From NCBI RefSeq assembly GCF_012848175.1, contig NZ_CP051651.1:3410001-3474000 (forward strand): a stretch of 64,000 nt of DNA, read 5' to 3'. Origin of the DNA: Xanthomonas campestris pv. badrii (GTDB lineage Bacteria > Pseudomonadota > Gammaproteobacteria > Xanthomonadales > Xanthomonadaceae). How positions within the stretch are numbered: position 1 is the first letter of the stretch; every line of letters starts with the position of its first letter. The notes beneath the pieces were generated by a model that saw nothing but the letters and a program-made list of their open reading frames with translations, ran no database searches and was not told the origin of the DNA. This document shows positions 8,211-16,400 of this stretch, piece after piece. A program made the position numbers and the translations under genes.

Positions 8211-9467
8211 ATGACCACCGGCAATCTGTTGTATGCCCAGTCTGGCGGCGTCACCGCCGTCATCAACGCCACTGCCGCCGGCGTGATCGGCGAGGCACGC
8301 GCGCGCAAGATCAAGGTCCTGGCCGCGCGCAACGGCATCCTGGGCGCATTGCGCGAAGAGCTGATCGATACCTCCAAGGAGTCGGCCGCCGCGATCGCCG
8401 CACTGGCGCAGACGCCCGGCGGTGCATTCGGCTCGTGCCGCTACAAGCTCAAATCGCTCGAAGAAGACAGCGCCAAGTACGAACGCCTGCTCGACGTGTT
8501 GCGCGCGCACGACGTGCGCTGGTTCCTCTACAACGGCGGCAACGATTCGGCCGACACCGCCTGGAAGGTCTCGCAGCTGGCCAAGGCCTATGGCTACCCG
8601 CTGCACTGCATCGGCGTGCCCAAGACCATCGACAACGATCTGGCCGTGACCGATACCTGCCCCGGCTTTGGTTCGGCCGCCAAGTACACCGCGGTGTCGG
8701 TCCGCGAGGCCGCGCTGGATGTCGCCGCGATGGCCGATACCTCGACCAAGGTCTTCATCTACGAAGCGATGGGCCGCCACGCCGGCTGGCTGGCCGCAGC
8801 CGCGGGCCTGGCAGGGCAAGGCCCGGACGACGCACCGCAAATCATCCTGCTGCCCGAGCGGGCCTACGATCAGGCGGTGTTCCTGGCCAAGGTGAAGCAG
8901 GTGGTGGAAAAGGTCGGCTGGTGCGTGGTGGTTGCCAGCGAGGGCATCCAGGACGCGCACGGAAAATTCGTCGCCGACGCAGGCGGCGCAGCCGACTCGT
9001 TCGGCCACGCGCAACTCGGCGGCGTGGCCTCGTTTCTGGCCGCGCAGGTCAAGCAGGAACTCGGCTACAAGGTGCACTGGACCCTGCCGGATTACCTGCA
9101 GCGGTCCGCACGCCACCTCGCCTCCAAGACCGATTGGGAACAGGCCCAGGCTGTCGGCAAGGCCGCCGTGCAGTACGCACTCAAGGGCATGAACGCGGTG
9201 ATCCCGGTGATCGAACGCGTCAGCGATGCGCCGTACCGCTGGAAGATCGTGCCGGCCCCGCTGCACAAGGTGGCCAACCATGAAAAGAAGATGCCGCCCA
9301 GCTTCCTGCGCAAGGACGGATTCGGCATCACCGAACGCGCCCGCCGCTATTTCGCCCCGCTGATCAAGGGCGAGGCGCCTCTGGCCTACGGCAGCGATGG
9401 CTTGCCCAAATACGTCAGCCTGAAGAACGTGGCCGTGGCGAAGAAGCTGCCGAGCTGGGAAGGCTGA
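8211..9467 (+). CDS. pfp: Pyrophosphate-dependent 6-phosphofructokinase
   Basis: Reversible phosphorylation of fructose 6-phosphate with PPi, cytoplasmic. 418 residues. The nucleotide-site loop reads YNGGNDSADTA (about residues 103-113) where ATP enzymes have GGDGS; the extra acidic residue and the PKTIDNDL motif with its Lys are typical of PPi users. MGRHAGWLAAAAGL follows at about 186. Start 8211 (MTTGNLLYAQSGG) is chosen over the upstream in-frame GTG/ATG codons because AGGAG lies 10 bases before it and the family motif begins at once. Xanthomonads lack a normal ATP-PFK, so this enzyme would serve glycolysis and gluconeogenesis. The membrane and soluble pyrophosphatases follow within 7 kb. 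Confidence 0.95.
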   Translation: MTTGNLLYAQSGGVTAVINATAAGVIGEARARKIKVLAARNGILGALREELIDTSKESAAAIAALAQTPGGAFGSCRYKLKSLEEDSAKYERLLDVLRAHDVRWFLYNGGNDSADTAWKVSQLAKAYGYPLHCIGVPKTIDNDLAVTDTCPGFGSAAKYTAVSVREAALDVAAMADTSTKVFIYEAMGRHAGWLAAAAGLAGQGPDDAPQIILLPERAYDQAVFLAKVKQVVEKVGWCVVVASEGIQDAHGKFVADAGGAADSFGHAQLGGVASFLAAQVKQELGYKVHWTLPDYLQRSARHLASKTDWEQAQAVGKAAVQYALKGMNAVIPVIERVSDAPYRWKIVPAPLHKVANHEKKMPPSFLRKDGFGITERARRYFAPLIKGEAPLAYGSDGLPKYVSLKNVAVAKKLPSWEG

Positions 9468-9776
9468 GCTCAGCCAGACGGCCACGCTCCAGGTGGTGAC
9501 GCATCAACACCTGGACAGGCAAACGATGGCATGCAGCCGCATTCCCGCACCAGCCGGATGACATGGCGGCGGCACCGGGAAATGTGCGTGGCACCTAGCG
9601 TCGACATCGATGCGACATGGGAGTGGCAGCTGCTGCAGTTGGGGCTGCCTGTCGCAGGGCGCTGCGGCTCACGTCAGGATGGAATGCACGAGACCGGCCC
9701 GCAGCCTGCGTCACATGCCGAAACCCTGGCAACGCTGCTCGTCAAGTGAGTTCATCCAGCTTGGTGGGCAGCGCTG
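9468..9776. other. Intergenic region without a supported gene
   Basis: Between the 3' ends of pfp and a secreted-protein gene. GGCTGAGCTCAGCC, a 14-base palindrome, spans the pfp stop codon (about 9462-9475) but has no T-tract. Short open frames here have no ribosome binding site or recognisable protein features. I see nothing else. Confidence 0.5.
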
Positions 9777-10448
9777 CTACGGCGCCATCGCCAGGTTGAT
9801 CCCGAGGGTGATCCATCCGCGCGGTGCGTTGAGGCGGTCGCGGCCCACAAGCAGATCGATGCTGGACGCCTTGCCGACCATCCTGCGCACTCCCGCCTGC
9901 GCTCCCTGTCCTTGATGGTCATCACCGAATGCTTCGCCCAGCAGGGTCCATGAGGCGGTGGCCGCGTGCTCGATCCCGATGCCGGCATTGGTCGTGTCGG
10001 GCCCGGCATAGGTTGCAGTGACGCCTGCATTGACATGAAGGCGGGTAGCCTCTGCATCGCCGAACGACCAGGTCAACGGTAACGTGATGTAGCCTGCGCG
10101 TTGTTGCGAACCCTGCCAGGAGCGCTGCACGCCCATTGACAATGCAACCCCCAACACATGTTGCTCAGGATCGCGCAGGACGCGCTTGGCGCCAAGGTCC
10201 ATGGACGTGGTGCCATGCCGAATATCGGTCAGCCCCAAAGCGATTTCCGTCCCCGCAACATTGCATGCGGGCACCAGTGTGCTGGACGCCGTGGCCGGCA
10301 TTGCACGCGACCATGCCTCCAGCTGACACTGACCACGCGGCGTGACGCTTGCATCGTCGACGACCATGCTGGCCGCTGCGCGTGCCGACAGCGGGTTCGA
10401 TAGGACAAGAGCTACCAGCAGCCCGGAAGAATGACGAAATCGCTTCAT
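9777..10448 (-). CDS. Secreted protein of unknown function, possible beta-barrel
   Basis: Not recognised. 223 residues from the ATG at 10448; a TTG four codons upstream is less likely. The N-terminus MKRFRHSSGLLVALVLSNPLSARA is a signal peptide with cleavage near residue 25. The mature part alternates polar and hydrophobic residues, with Gly-rich strand-like stretches (GYITLPLTWSFGD, RLHVNAGVTATYAG) and two Cys near residues 39 and 61, which would suit a small outer-membrane barrel or periplasmic beta protein. It ends ITLGINLAMAP, again strand-like. It stands apart from its neighbours and no ribosome binding site is obvious. Confidence 0.6.
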   Translation of the reverse strand: MKRFRHSSGLLVALVLSNPLSARAAASMVVDDASVTPRGQCQLEAWSRAMPATASSTLVPACNVAGTEIALGLTDIRHGTTSMDLGAKRVLRDPEQHVLGVALSMGVQRSWQGSQQRAGYITLPLTWSFGDAEATRLHVNAGVTATYAGPDTTNAGIGIEHAATASWTLLGEAFGDDHQGQGAQAGVRRMVGKASSIDLLVGRDRLNAPRGWITLGINLAMAP

Positions 10449-10697
10449 GCGTTTATTCAAAAATGATCCGGAATTCGCGACCTAGGCAACTGAGATTGCC
10501 GGATCGACTGTGCGACAGCTGTGCGATGGATCGTCGAGACGCATCCACGTTTTTCAGGCCTTGCTCGGCATCTGCAGCACATCGGACATGCCCTGCCAGC
10601 GCGGCGCCCCCATGAGGAAAGGTCGACCAACTAGGCGCGCCCCATTCTCCATTGGCACGCTAGTGGCGGTATCACCGAGCACGATGACCTGCCGCCT

Positions 10698-11222
10698 TTA
10701 CTGACAGGCCTTGCCTTCCATGGTTTGCTGCGCGGCGAACATCGGCACCTGCGGGATCTTGCCGGCGGCGGCCTGCTGCTTGGCGTCTTCCAGATAGATG
10801 CGCGACTGGCCTTGCCCGTCCAGTTGCGGCTTGGCATCCACCGGCTTGCGCCAGATACGTACGACCGCCTGCTGGCTCGGACAGGTGGCGCTGGGGACGC
10901 GGATCACATCGTTGAAGATCCAGCCGGACGCCACGCTGGGCGCGGCCTTGGCATAGTCCACGAAGCGTGCGCGCGGCTGACACGCGGGGCTGGTACGCAC
11001 CACGGACAGGGTGTATGGCTGCGCGGCATTTCCGGTGAACACACCTTCCAGACGCGCGCAGGCTTCCGGAATCTGGCGCAAGGTGTGTACTGCCCCAACC
11101 GCCTGCGCGGTCCCGGGTGCACGCGCCTTCAGCTCCGGCGTGGGGTCTGCGGCAAACGCGCTGCCGGTGAGCAGCAGGGCGCTCAGCAGGGCGGCATAGC
11201 TGCATGCGGCATGGTGGGACAT
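10698..11222 (-). CDS. Secreted hypothetical protein
   Basis: Not recognised. 174 residues starting MSHHAACSYAALLSALLLTGSAFA, a good signal peptide cleaved near residue 24. The start at 11222 is set by AAGGAG seven bases upstream. The mature chain carries five Cys (in PEACARLEG, SPACQPR, SATCPSQ and the C-terminal GKACQ among them), consistent with disulfides in the periplasm. The last residues (AAQQTMEGKACQ) are polar. The neighbour hppA is divergent with 248 bases between starts. A role cannot be assigned. Confidence 0.65.
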   Translation of the reverse strand: MSHHAACSYAALLSALLLTGSAFAADPTPELKARAPGTAQAVGAVHTLRQIPEACARLEGVFTGNAAQPYTLSVVRTSPACQPRARFVDYAKAAPSVASGWIFNDVIRVPSATCPSQQAVVRIWRKPVDAKPQLDGQGQSRIYLEDAKQQAAAGKIPQVPMFAAQQTMEGKACQ

Positions 11223-11470
11223 GGTCACTCCTTGGATCGCTCGATCGGATGGGCCGCAGGCTGTCACGCGGCAACTGAACGACATGCCAAAGCCGCGATG
11301 CTGGCAGCCATGCACGCTGCGGCGCATACTCGGCCGCGATCCGGCCACTTGAACATCGCGACGCGCATTGTGGCCCTTGCGGCCGTCGAGTTCGTCTTCG
11401 CCGTCTACTCGTCGTGCATCGCCCCCCTGGTTCATCCCGACCGGATGACATCCATTCTCTGGGAGGGGTC

Positions 11471-13498
11471 ATGCTGGAACATTACGGGTTATCGCTTGCG
11501 CTGGGATGTGCGGTCCTGGCAATCGTCTACGGAATCGTGTCGGCGCGCTGGGTGGTGGCGCAGCCCAGCGGCAATGCCCGCATGCAGGAGATCGCCGCTG
11601 CGATCCAGGAAGGCGCACGCGCCTACCTCAATCGGCAATACCTCACGATCTCGATCGCCGGCGGCGTGTTGTTCGGGCTGGTCGGGCTGTTCCTGAGCTG
11701 GTACACCGCGATCGGGTTCGCGCTGGGTGCAGTGCTCTCCGGGCTGGCCGGCTATATCGGAATGAATGTCTCGGTGCGCGCCAATGTGCGCACCGCCGAG
11801 GCCGCACGCCACGGGATCGGCAAGGCGATGGATGTGGCGTTTCGCGGTGGCGCGATCACCGGCATGCTGGTGGTGGGCCTGGGCCTGCTGGGTGTGGCCG
11901 GGTATTACGCCGTGCTGCAGCGCCTGGGGCTCCCGCTGGAGCAAAACCTGCATGCCCTAGTCGGGCTGGCGTTCGGGTCATCGCTGATTTCGATCTTCGC
12001 GCGCCTGGGCGGCGGCATTTTCACCAAGGGCGCGGACGTGGGCGCAGACCTGGTGGGCAAGGTGGAAGCCGGCATCCCCGAAGACGACCCGCGCAACCCG
12101 GCGGTGATTGCCGACAACGTGGGCGACAACGTGGGCGACTGCGCCGGCATGGCGGCGGACCTCTTCGAGACCTATGCGGTCACCGTGATCGCCACGATGC
12201 TGCTCGGCAGCCTGACCCTGGCGGAGACCGGGCCGCATGCGGTGCTGTATCCACTGGTGCTTGGCGGGGTGTCGATCATCGCGTCGATCGTCGGTGCGGC
12301 CTTCGTCAAGGTGAAGGCAGGCGGCTCGATCATGGGAGCGCTCTACAAGGGCGTGATCGTCTCCGGCGTCCTGGCCGCACTGGCCTACTGGCCGATCACC
12401 CAGGCGCTGATGCGCCAGAACAGCCATGGCGCCACGTCCGTGTACGTGTGCGCCTTGATCGGGCTGGTCCTGACCGGCCTGATCGTCTGGATCACCGAAT
12501 ACTACACCGGCACCCAATACACACCCGTACAACACGTGGCATCGGCCAGCACCACCGGGCACGGCACCAACATCATTGCCGGCCTCGGCATTTCGATGAA
12601 GTCCACCGCACTGCCGGTGGTCGCGGTGTGCGCCGCGATCTGGGGCGCGTTCCATTTCGGCGGCTTGTACGGGATCGCCATCGCGACCACCGCCATGCTG
12701 TCGATGGCCGGCATGATCGTGGCGCTGGACGCCTATGGCCCCATCACCGACAACGCTGGCGGCATTGCCGAAATGGCCGAGCTACCGCCGGACGTGCGCA
12801 ACATCACCGACCCGCTGGATGCGGTCGGCAACACAACCAAGGCGGTGACCAAGGGCTATGCGATCGGATCGGCGGCGCTGGCTGCGCTGGTGCTGTTTGC
12901 CGACTACACCCACAACCTGCAGGCCGCCAATCCGAACGAGCTGTTTGCCTTCGACCTGTCCGACCACACGGTGATCATCGGCCTGCTGATCGGCGGCCTG
13001 ATTCCGTATCTGTTCGGCGCCATGGCAATGGAAGCCGTGGGCCGCGCGGCAGGCGCAGTGGTGGAGGAAGTCCGCCGCCAGTTCCGCGAGATTCCCGGCA
13101 TCATGGCCGGCACCGCCAAGCCGCAATACGACCGTGCGGTCGACATGCTGACCCGCTCGGCGATCCGCGAAATGATCGTGCCCTCGCTATTGCCGGTGGT
13201 GGTGCCGATCGTGGTGGGGCTGTTGCTGGGGCCGCGCGCACTGGGCGGCCTGTTGATCGGCACGATCGTCACCGGCCTGTTCCTGGCCATTTCCATGACC
13301 ACCGGCGGCGGCGCCTGGGACAACGCCAAGAAATACATCGAGGATGGTCACTTCGGAGGCAAGGGCAGCGAAGCGCACAAGGCGGCGATCACCGGCGACA
13401 CCGTGGGCGACCCGTACAAGGACACTGCAGGGCCGGCCATCAACCCGTTGATCAAGATCATCAACATCGTGGCATTGCTGCTGGTGCCATTGCTGTGA
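11471..13498 (+). CDS. hppA: K+-insensitive H+-translocating pyrophosphatase
   Basis: Membrane pyrophosphatase of 675 residues and about 16 membrane helices that couples PPi hydrolysis to proton export. Substrate and Mg2+ sites are intact: [20 protein letters not shown] near residues 178-198, then [19 protein letters not shown], and C-terminal DNAKKYIE with [25 protein letters not shown] near residue 457 has Lys where K+-dependent enzymes have Ala, which assigns it to the K+-insensitive H+ class. Start at 11471 (MLEHYG) has GGGAGGGG just upstream. It lies between pfp and ppa, so PPi use, membrane energisation and PPi removal are encoded close together. Confidence 0.95.
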   Translation: MLEHYGLSLALGCAVLAIVYGIVSARWVVAQPSGNARMQEIAAAIQEGARAYLNRQYLTISIAGGVLFGLVGLFLSWYTAIGFALGAVLSGLAGYIGMNVSVRANVRTAEAARHGIGKAMDVAFRGGAITGMLVVGLGLLGVAGYYAVLQRLGLPLEQNLHALVGLAFGSSLISIFARLGGGIFTKGADVGADLVGKVEAGIPEDDPRNPAVIADNVGDNVGDCAGMAADLFETYAVTVIATMLLGSLTLAETGPHAVLYPLVLGGVSIIASIVGAAFVKVKAGGSIMGALYKGVIVSGVLAALAYWPITQALMRQNSHGATSVYVCALIGLVLTGLIVWITEYYTGTQYTPVQHVASASTTGHGTNIIAGLGISMKSTALPVVAVCAAIWGAFHFGGLYGIAIATTAMLSMAGMIVALDAYGPITDNAGGIAEMAELPPDVRNITDPLDAVGNTTKAVTKGYAIGSAALAALVLFADYTHNLQAANPNELFAFDLSDHTVIIGLLIGGLIPYLFGAMAMEAVGRAAGAVVEEVRRQFREIPGIMAGTAKPQYDRAVDMLTRSAIREMIVPSLLPVVVPIVVGLLLGPRALGGLLIGTIVTGLFLAISMTTGGGAWDNAKKYIEDGHFGGKGSEAHKAAITGDTVGDPYKDTAGPAINPLIKIINIVALLLVPLL

Positions 13499-13512
13499 GC
13501 GGCGCACGCCAC

Positions 13513-13534
13513 GCCGCCGGGATCCTCCGGCGGC
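13513..13534 (+). terminator. GC-rich hairpin after hppA, no T-tract
   Basis: GCCGCCGG and CCGGCGGC form a perfect 8-bp stem with a GATCCT loop, 15 bases after the hppA stop. There is no T-run, so it may only stabilise the 3' end. Confidence 0.4.
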
Positions 13535-13600
13535 TCGCGATACGGACCACACGACCGGCAACGGTACCCAGGTCGACACCCTGATCCAGTGCGGGGCAGC

Positions 13601-13633
13601 GAATCACCTGGCTCTCCTCGAACCAGGTGATTC
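13601..13633. repeat. 11-bp perfect inverted repeat between convergent genes
   Basis: GAATCACCTGG (13601-13611) and CCAGGTGATTC (13623-13633) pair perfectly around 11 bases. It lies 14 bases from the stop of the next, convergent gene and may act as a bidirectional 3'-end structure. Confidence 0.5.
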
Positions 13634-13646
13634 GTCCCGGCGCTGA

Positions 13647-14129
13647 TCACAGACAGCCGATCAAGCCATCGTAGATCGGCGGCGCACCGCCCGGCAGCGG
13701 TTCGAACAGGGGGTTGGTCACGGCAAGCACACGATACATCTCGTCCAGGCGGGTCCCGGCTTTCAGTGGCGCAGTGCAACGCCAGACCCGGCTGTCCGAG
13801 CGCAGGTAGCCGCTGCGTGGATCGACGCTGACCTCGCTGGCGCCGAAGGTCCAGATGCAGCTACGCACCACGCCGGTGACACGATGGACCGAACAGCGAA
13901 AGCGCAGCGGCTGGTAGTCGCTGAATTCGCCACCGCAGAAGGTGTCGCCGCAGATATTGTCGAAGTCACGGTCCAGCCGTTGCTCCAGATCGATGAAGGC
14001 CTCCCAGCCCTCTCCATTGGCCGGCCAGTCCACGGCGTCCACATAGGTCGGTGGCGGCGTTGCCGCGGCGGCGGCATGTGCGGTGAGCGAAAGCAGCAAG
14101 ACGAGGAGCAAGCGCGTGAGCCTGGGCAT
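13647..14129 (-). CDS. Secreted cysteine-containing hypothetical protein
   Basis: Not recognised. 160 residues from the ATG at 14129 (a TTG four codons earlier is an alternative). MPRLTRLLLVLLLSLTAHAAAA is a signal peptide. The mature protein has six Cys (NICGDTFCGG, RFRCSVHR, RSCIWTFG, WRCTAPL, IGCL), spacing that suggests disulfides in the periplasm or outside. It ends GLIGCL. GGGAA precedes the start. The short gap to ppa (196 bases between the divergent starts) carries ppa's promoter region. Confidence 0.65.
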   Translation of the reverse strand: MPRLTRLLLVLLLSLTAHAAAAATPPPTYVDAVDWPANGEGWEAFIDLEQRLDRDFDNICGDTFCGGEFSDYQPLRFRCSVHRVTGVVRSCIWTFGASEVSVDPRSGYLRSDSRVWRCTAPLKAGTRLDEMYRVLAVTNPLFEPLPGGAPPIYDGLIGCL

Positions 14130-14325
14130 GGCGGTTCCCAACGGTGGATGAGCCTGCAGCGTGCGCCCCGGGGCCGGCCCGCCGGGATCGGGCGCTTGCC
14201 TGTGATGAATGCAGGCTATGCCGCACCCGTCCGTCAGAACATTGCCTATTCAGCGTCGCTGCAGCGCAACAGCCGAACGCGTAGAATCGCGCTCTACACA
14301 CTGCTGACGCCTCGGAGCTACGCGC

Positions 14326-14862
14326 ATGGGTCTTGAACTGGTCACCTCTGGCAAGAATCTGCCGGAAGAAATCAACGTCGTCATCGAAATCCCCAAGGAT
14401 TCGGAGCCGGTCAAGTACGAAGTGGACAAGGCCAGCGGGGCGATCTTCGTCGACCGCATCCTGTCGACCCCGATGCGCTACCCCTGCAATTACGGCTATG
14501 TGCCCAACACCCTGTGCGGCGATGGCGACCCGGCCGACGTACTGGTGGTGCTGCCGCTGCCGCTGGTCCCGGGCTCGGTGGTGCGCTGCCGTCCGGTCGG
14601 CGTGCTGCGCATGAGCGACGAGGCCGGCGGCGACGAAAAGATCCTGGCGGTGCCGATCGAGAAGATCTTCTCCGGCTATGCGCATATCGAAGATATCGAC
14701 CAGGTGTCCAGCCACTGGCTGGAGCGCATCGGCCATTTCTTCGAGCATTACAAGGACTTGGAGAAGGGCAAGTGGGTGAAGCTGGACGGCTGGGGCGGCG
14801 CTGCCGAGGCCAAGCGCATCCTGGTCGAATCGGTGGAACGCTATAATTCCGACGCGCCCTGA
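14326..14862 (+). CDS. ppa: Soluble inorganic pyrophosphatase
   Basis: Hydrolyses PPi to two phosphates in the cytoplasm, driving biosynthesis. 178 residues, family I: YEVDKASGAIFVDRILSTPM (substrate-binding Lys and Arg, about residues 31-50), YPCNYGYVPNT (52-62) and the metal signature DGDPADVLV (65-73). Standard length for Gammaproteobacteria. A TAGAAT box lies at 14282-14287, about 40 bases upstream, and GGAG at about 14314 serves as ribosome binding site. Third PPi enzyme in this stretch after pfp and hppA. Confidence 0.96.
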   Translation: MGLELVTSGKNLPEEINVVIEIPKDSEPVKYEVDKASGAIFVDRILSTPMRYPCNYGYVPNTLCGDGDPADVLVVLPLPLVPGSVVRCRPVGVLRMSDEAGGDEKILAVPIEKIFSGYAHIEDIDQVSSHWLERIGHFFEHYKDLEKGKWVKLDGWGGAAEAKRILVESVERYNSDAP

Positions 14863-15011
14863 GCCGTTGGCCGTCACCTTAGCTCCATCAGCATGGAGCG
14901 ACCGGGATCACGCTTTTGCCGTGATCCCGGTGACCGCCGTCGGCAGATTGGGTACAGTGCCGGACTGCGTTTGGCCGGCGCCTTGCCGCCGGTGACTTCT
15001 GGGGAAGTGTC

Positions 15012-16127
15012 TTGCGTATTCTGTTTGTTGGGGACGAAGCCAGCCTTCCGTCCGATCTGGTCGATTACGTCTCCGATCTCGGCGACCAGTGGCAGGCGCA
15101 GCAGGTGGCCGATGGAAATTCGGCGATCGAGGCTGCCGCGCTGTCGCCGTTCGATGCGGTCATCGTTGCGCCGTTCCTGCCCGACCTGACTGCCGCCACC
15201 TTGCTGGGGCAGATCCGGACGCTGCGTCCGGACACGATCCGGATTGCCCTGATCGATGCCCAGGATGGTCAGCGCACGCCGCCGGCCCGCATCATCGGCG
15301 TGGCCCATCGCTTCCTGCCGATGCCGCTGGCGCCGGAAGTGCTGCTCGAAGCCGTCACCAGCCTGGAAGAGCTGCGCGACCTGCTCAGCAATCCGCGCCT
15401 GCGTGCGGCCATCGGCCGGATCGAAAAGCTGCCCTCGCCACCGCATCTGTATCTGAGCCTGATGCATGCGCTGGAAGAGGACGATGGCGCCGATGCGGCC
15501 GACATCGCCAAGCTCATCTCGGGCGATCCGGCAATTGCGGCCAAGGTGCTGCAGCTGTGCAATTCGGCGTTCTTTTCCGGCGGCCGCAGCATCACCGATC
15601 TGCGCACGGCCGTGACCCGCCTGGGCGTGGCGACGCTGCGCGACCTGGTACTGGCGAGCGAAGTGTTCTCGGTGCAGACCCTCACCCCGGCCGAGCGCAG
15701 CGCGATGCAACGCCGCGCCCTGCTCTCCTCGCGCTTGGCGGCCAAGGTGTTGCCACCGACCAGCGCCGAGCTGGGGTCCACCGCCGCGCTGCTGGCCGAC
15801 ATCGGCCTGCTCCTACCTGGCGTGCGCGATGAGCGCGAGCCGCTGCCGGAAGGCGGCGACGAGCGCCTGGGCCATACCGAAGCCGGCGCCTATCTGCTTG
15901 GCCTGTGGGGCCTGCCGATGCCGATCATCGAGGCAGTGGCCTTCCATCGCCACCCGCAGCGCTCCAGCCTGCGCAGCTTCTGGGTCACCGGTGCGGTGCA
16001 CGTGGCCACGGCACTGACCAGCGGCGAAACCGTGGACGAAGAGTATTTGTCCAAGGTCGGCGTGATCTCCCGCCTGCCGGCCTGGCGCGAACAGGCCGAC
16101 ACCTTGCTGGGCCTCGCCGAGGCGTAA
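15012..16127 (+). CDS. HDOD-domain protein with degenerate response-regulator receiver
   Basis: 371 residues. Residues 1-120 have the fold pattern of a CheY-like receiver (MRILFVGDEA start, alternating strands and helices) but the phosphoacceptor strand reads FDAVIVAPFLPD, with Ala where Asp is expected (residue 53), and the conserved Lys before Pro is replaced (FLPMPLAP, 101-108). So it is a pseudo-receiver. Residues about 135-330 are an HDOD domain (LPSPPHLYLSLMHAL; DIAKLISGDPAIAAKVLQLCNSAFF; ITDLRTAVTRLGVATLRDLV), a signalling module related to HD hydrolases without the metal residues. Starts at TTG with GGGGAAG upstream. A terminator follows. Confidence 0.85.
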   Translation: MRILFVGDEASLPSDLVDYVSDLGDQWQAQQVADGNSAIEAAALSPFDAVIVAPFLPDLTAATLLGQIRTLRPDTIRIALIDAQDGQRTPPARIIGVAHRFLPMPLAPEVLLEAVTSLEELRDLLSNPRLRAAIGRIEKLPSPPHLYLSLMHALEEDDGADAADIAKLISGDPAIAAKVLQLCNSAFFSGGRSITDLRTAVTRLGVATLRDLVLASEVFSVQTLTPAERSAMQRRALLSSRLAAKVLPPTSAELGSTAALLADIGLLLPGVRDEREPLPEGGDERLGHTEAGAYLLGLWGLPMPIIEAVAFHRHPQRSSLRSFWVTGAVHVATALTSGETVDEEYLSKVGVISRLPAWREQADTLLGLAEA

Positions 16128-16162
16128 GCGGCGCCCGTCAGGGGCAGCGATTGAAGTAGCGA

Positions 16163-16189
16163 AAAGGCGCGATGCGATCGCGCCTTTTT
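16163..16189 (+). terminator. Rho-independent terminator after HDOD gene
   Basis: AAAGGCGCGAT and ATCGCGCCTTT form an 11-bp stem around GCG, with a T-run on the plus strand and an A-run on the left arm, so it could also act on minus-strand transcripts. Confidence 0.85.
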
Positions 16190-16344
16190 CTTTGCCGCAT
16201 CGCCTGCGCCAAAAAGGCCTGCAGCCTGGCTCCGGATGAAGCGCACAGAGCGTTCCGGCAGCGGGCCACACCCTGGACGCATTGCAACAACCGACGCGAC
16301 TCAGACGCACGCACCATCGCTTCGATGCAGTCGACGACAGGCAT

Positions 16345-16370
16345 AAAAAAAGCGGGCCTTTCGGCCCGCT
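16345..16370 (-). terminator. Terminator of the TonB-dependent receptor gene
   Basis: On the minus strand AGCGGGCC-GAAA-GGCCCGCT is followed by seven T. It lies 30 bases after the receptor's stop codon. Confidence 0.9.
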
Positions 16371-16400
16371 TTCTTCTAAACACTTACACCGCTTCGATGA

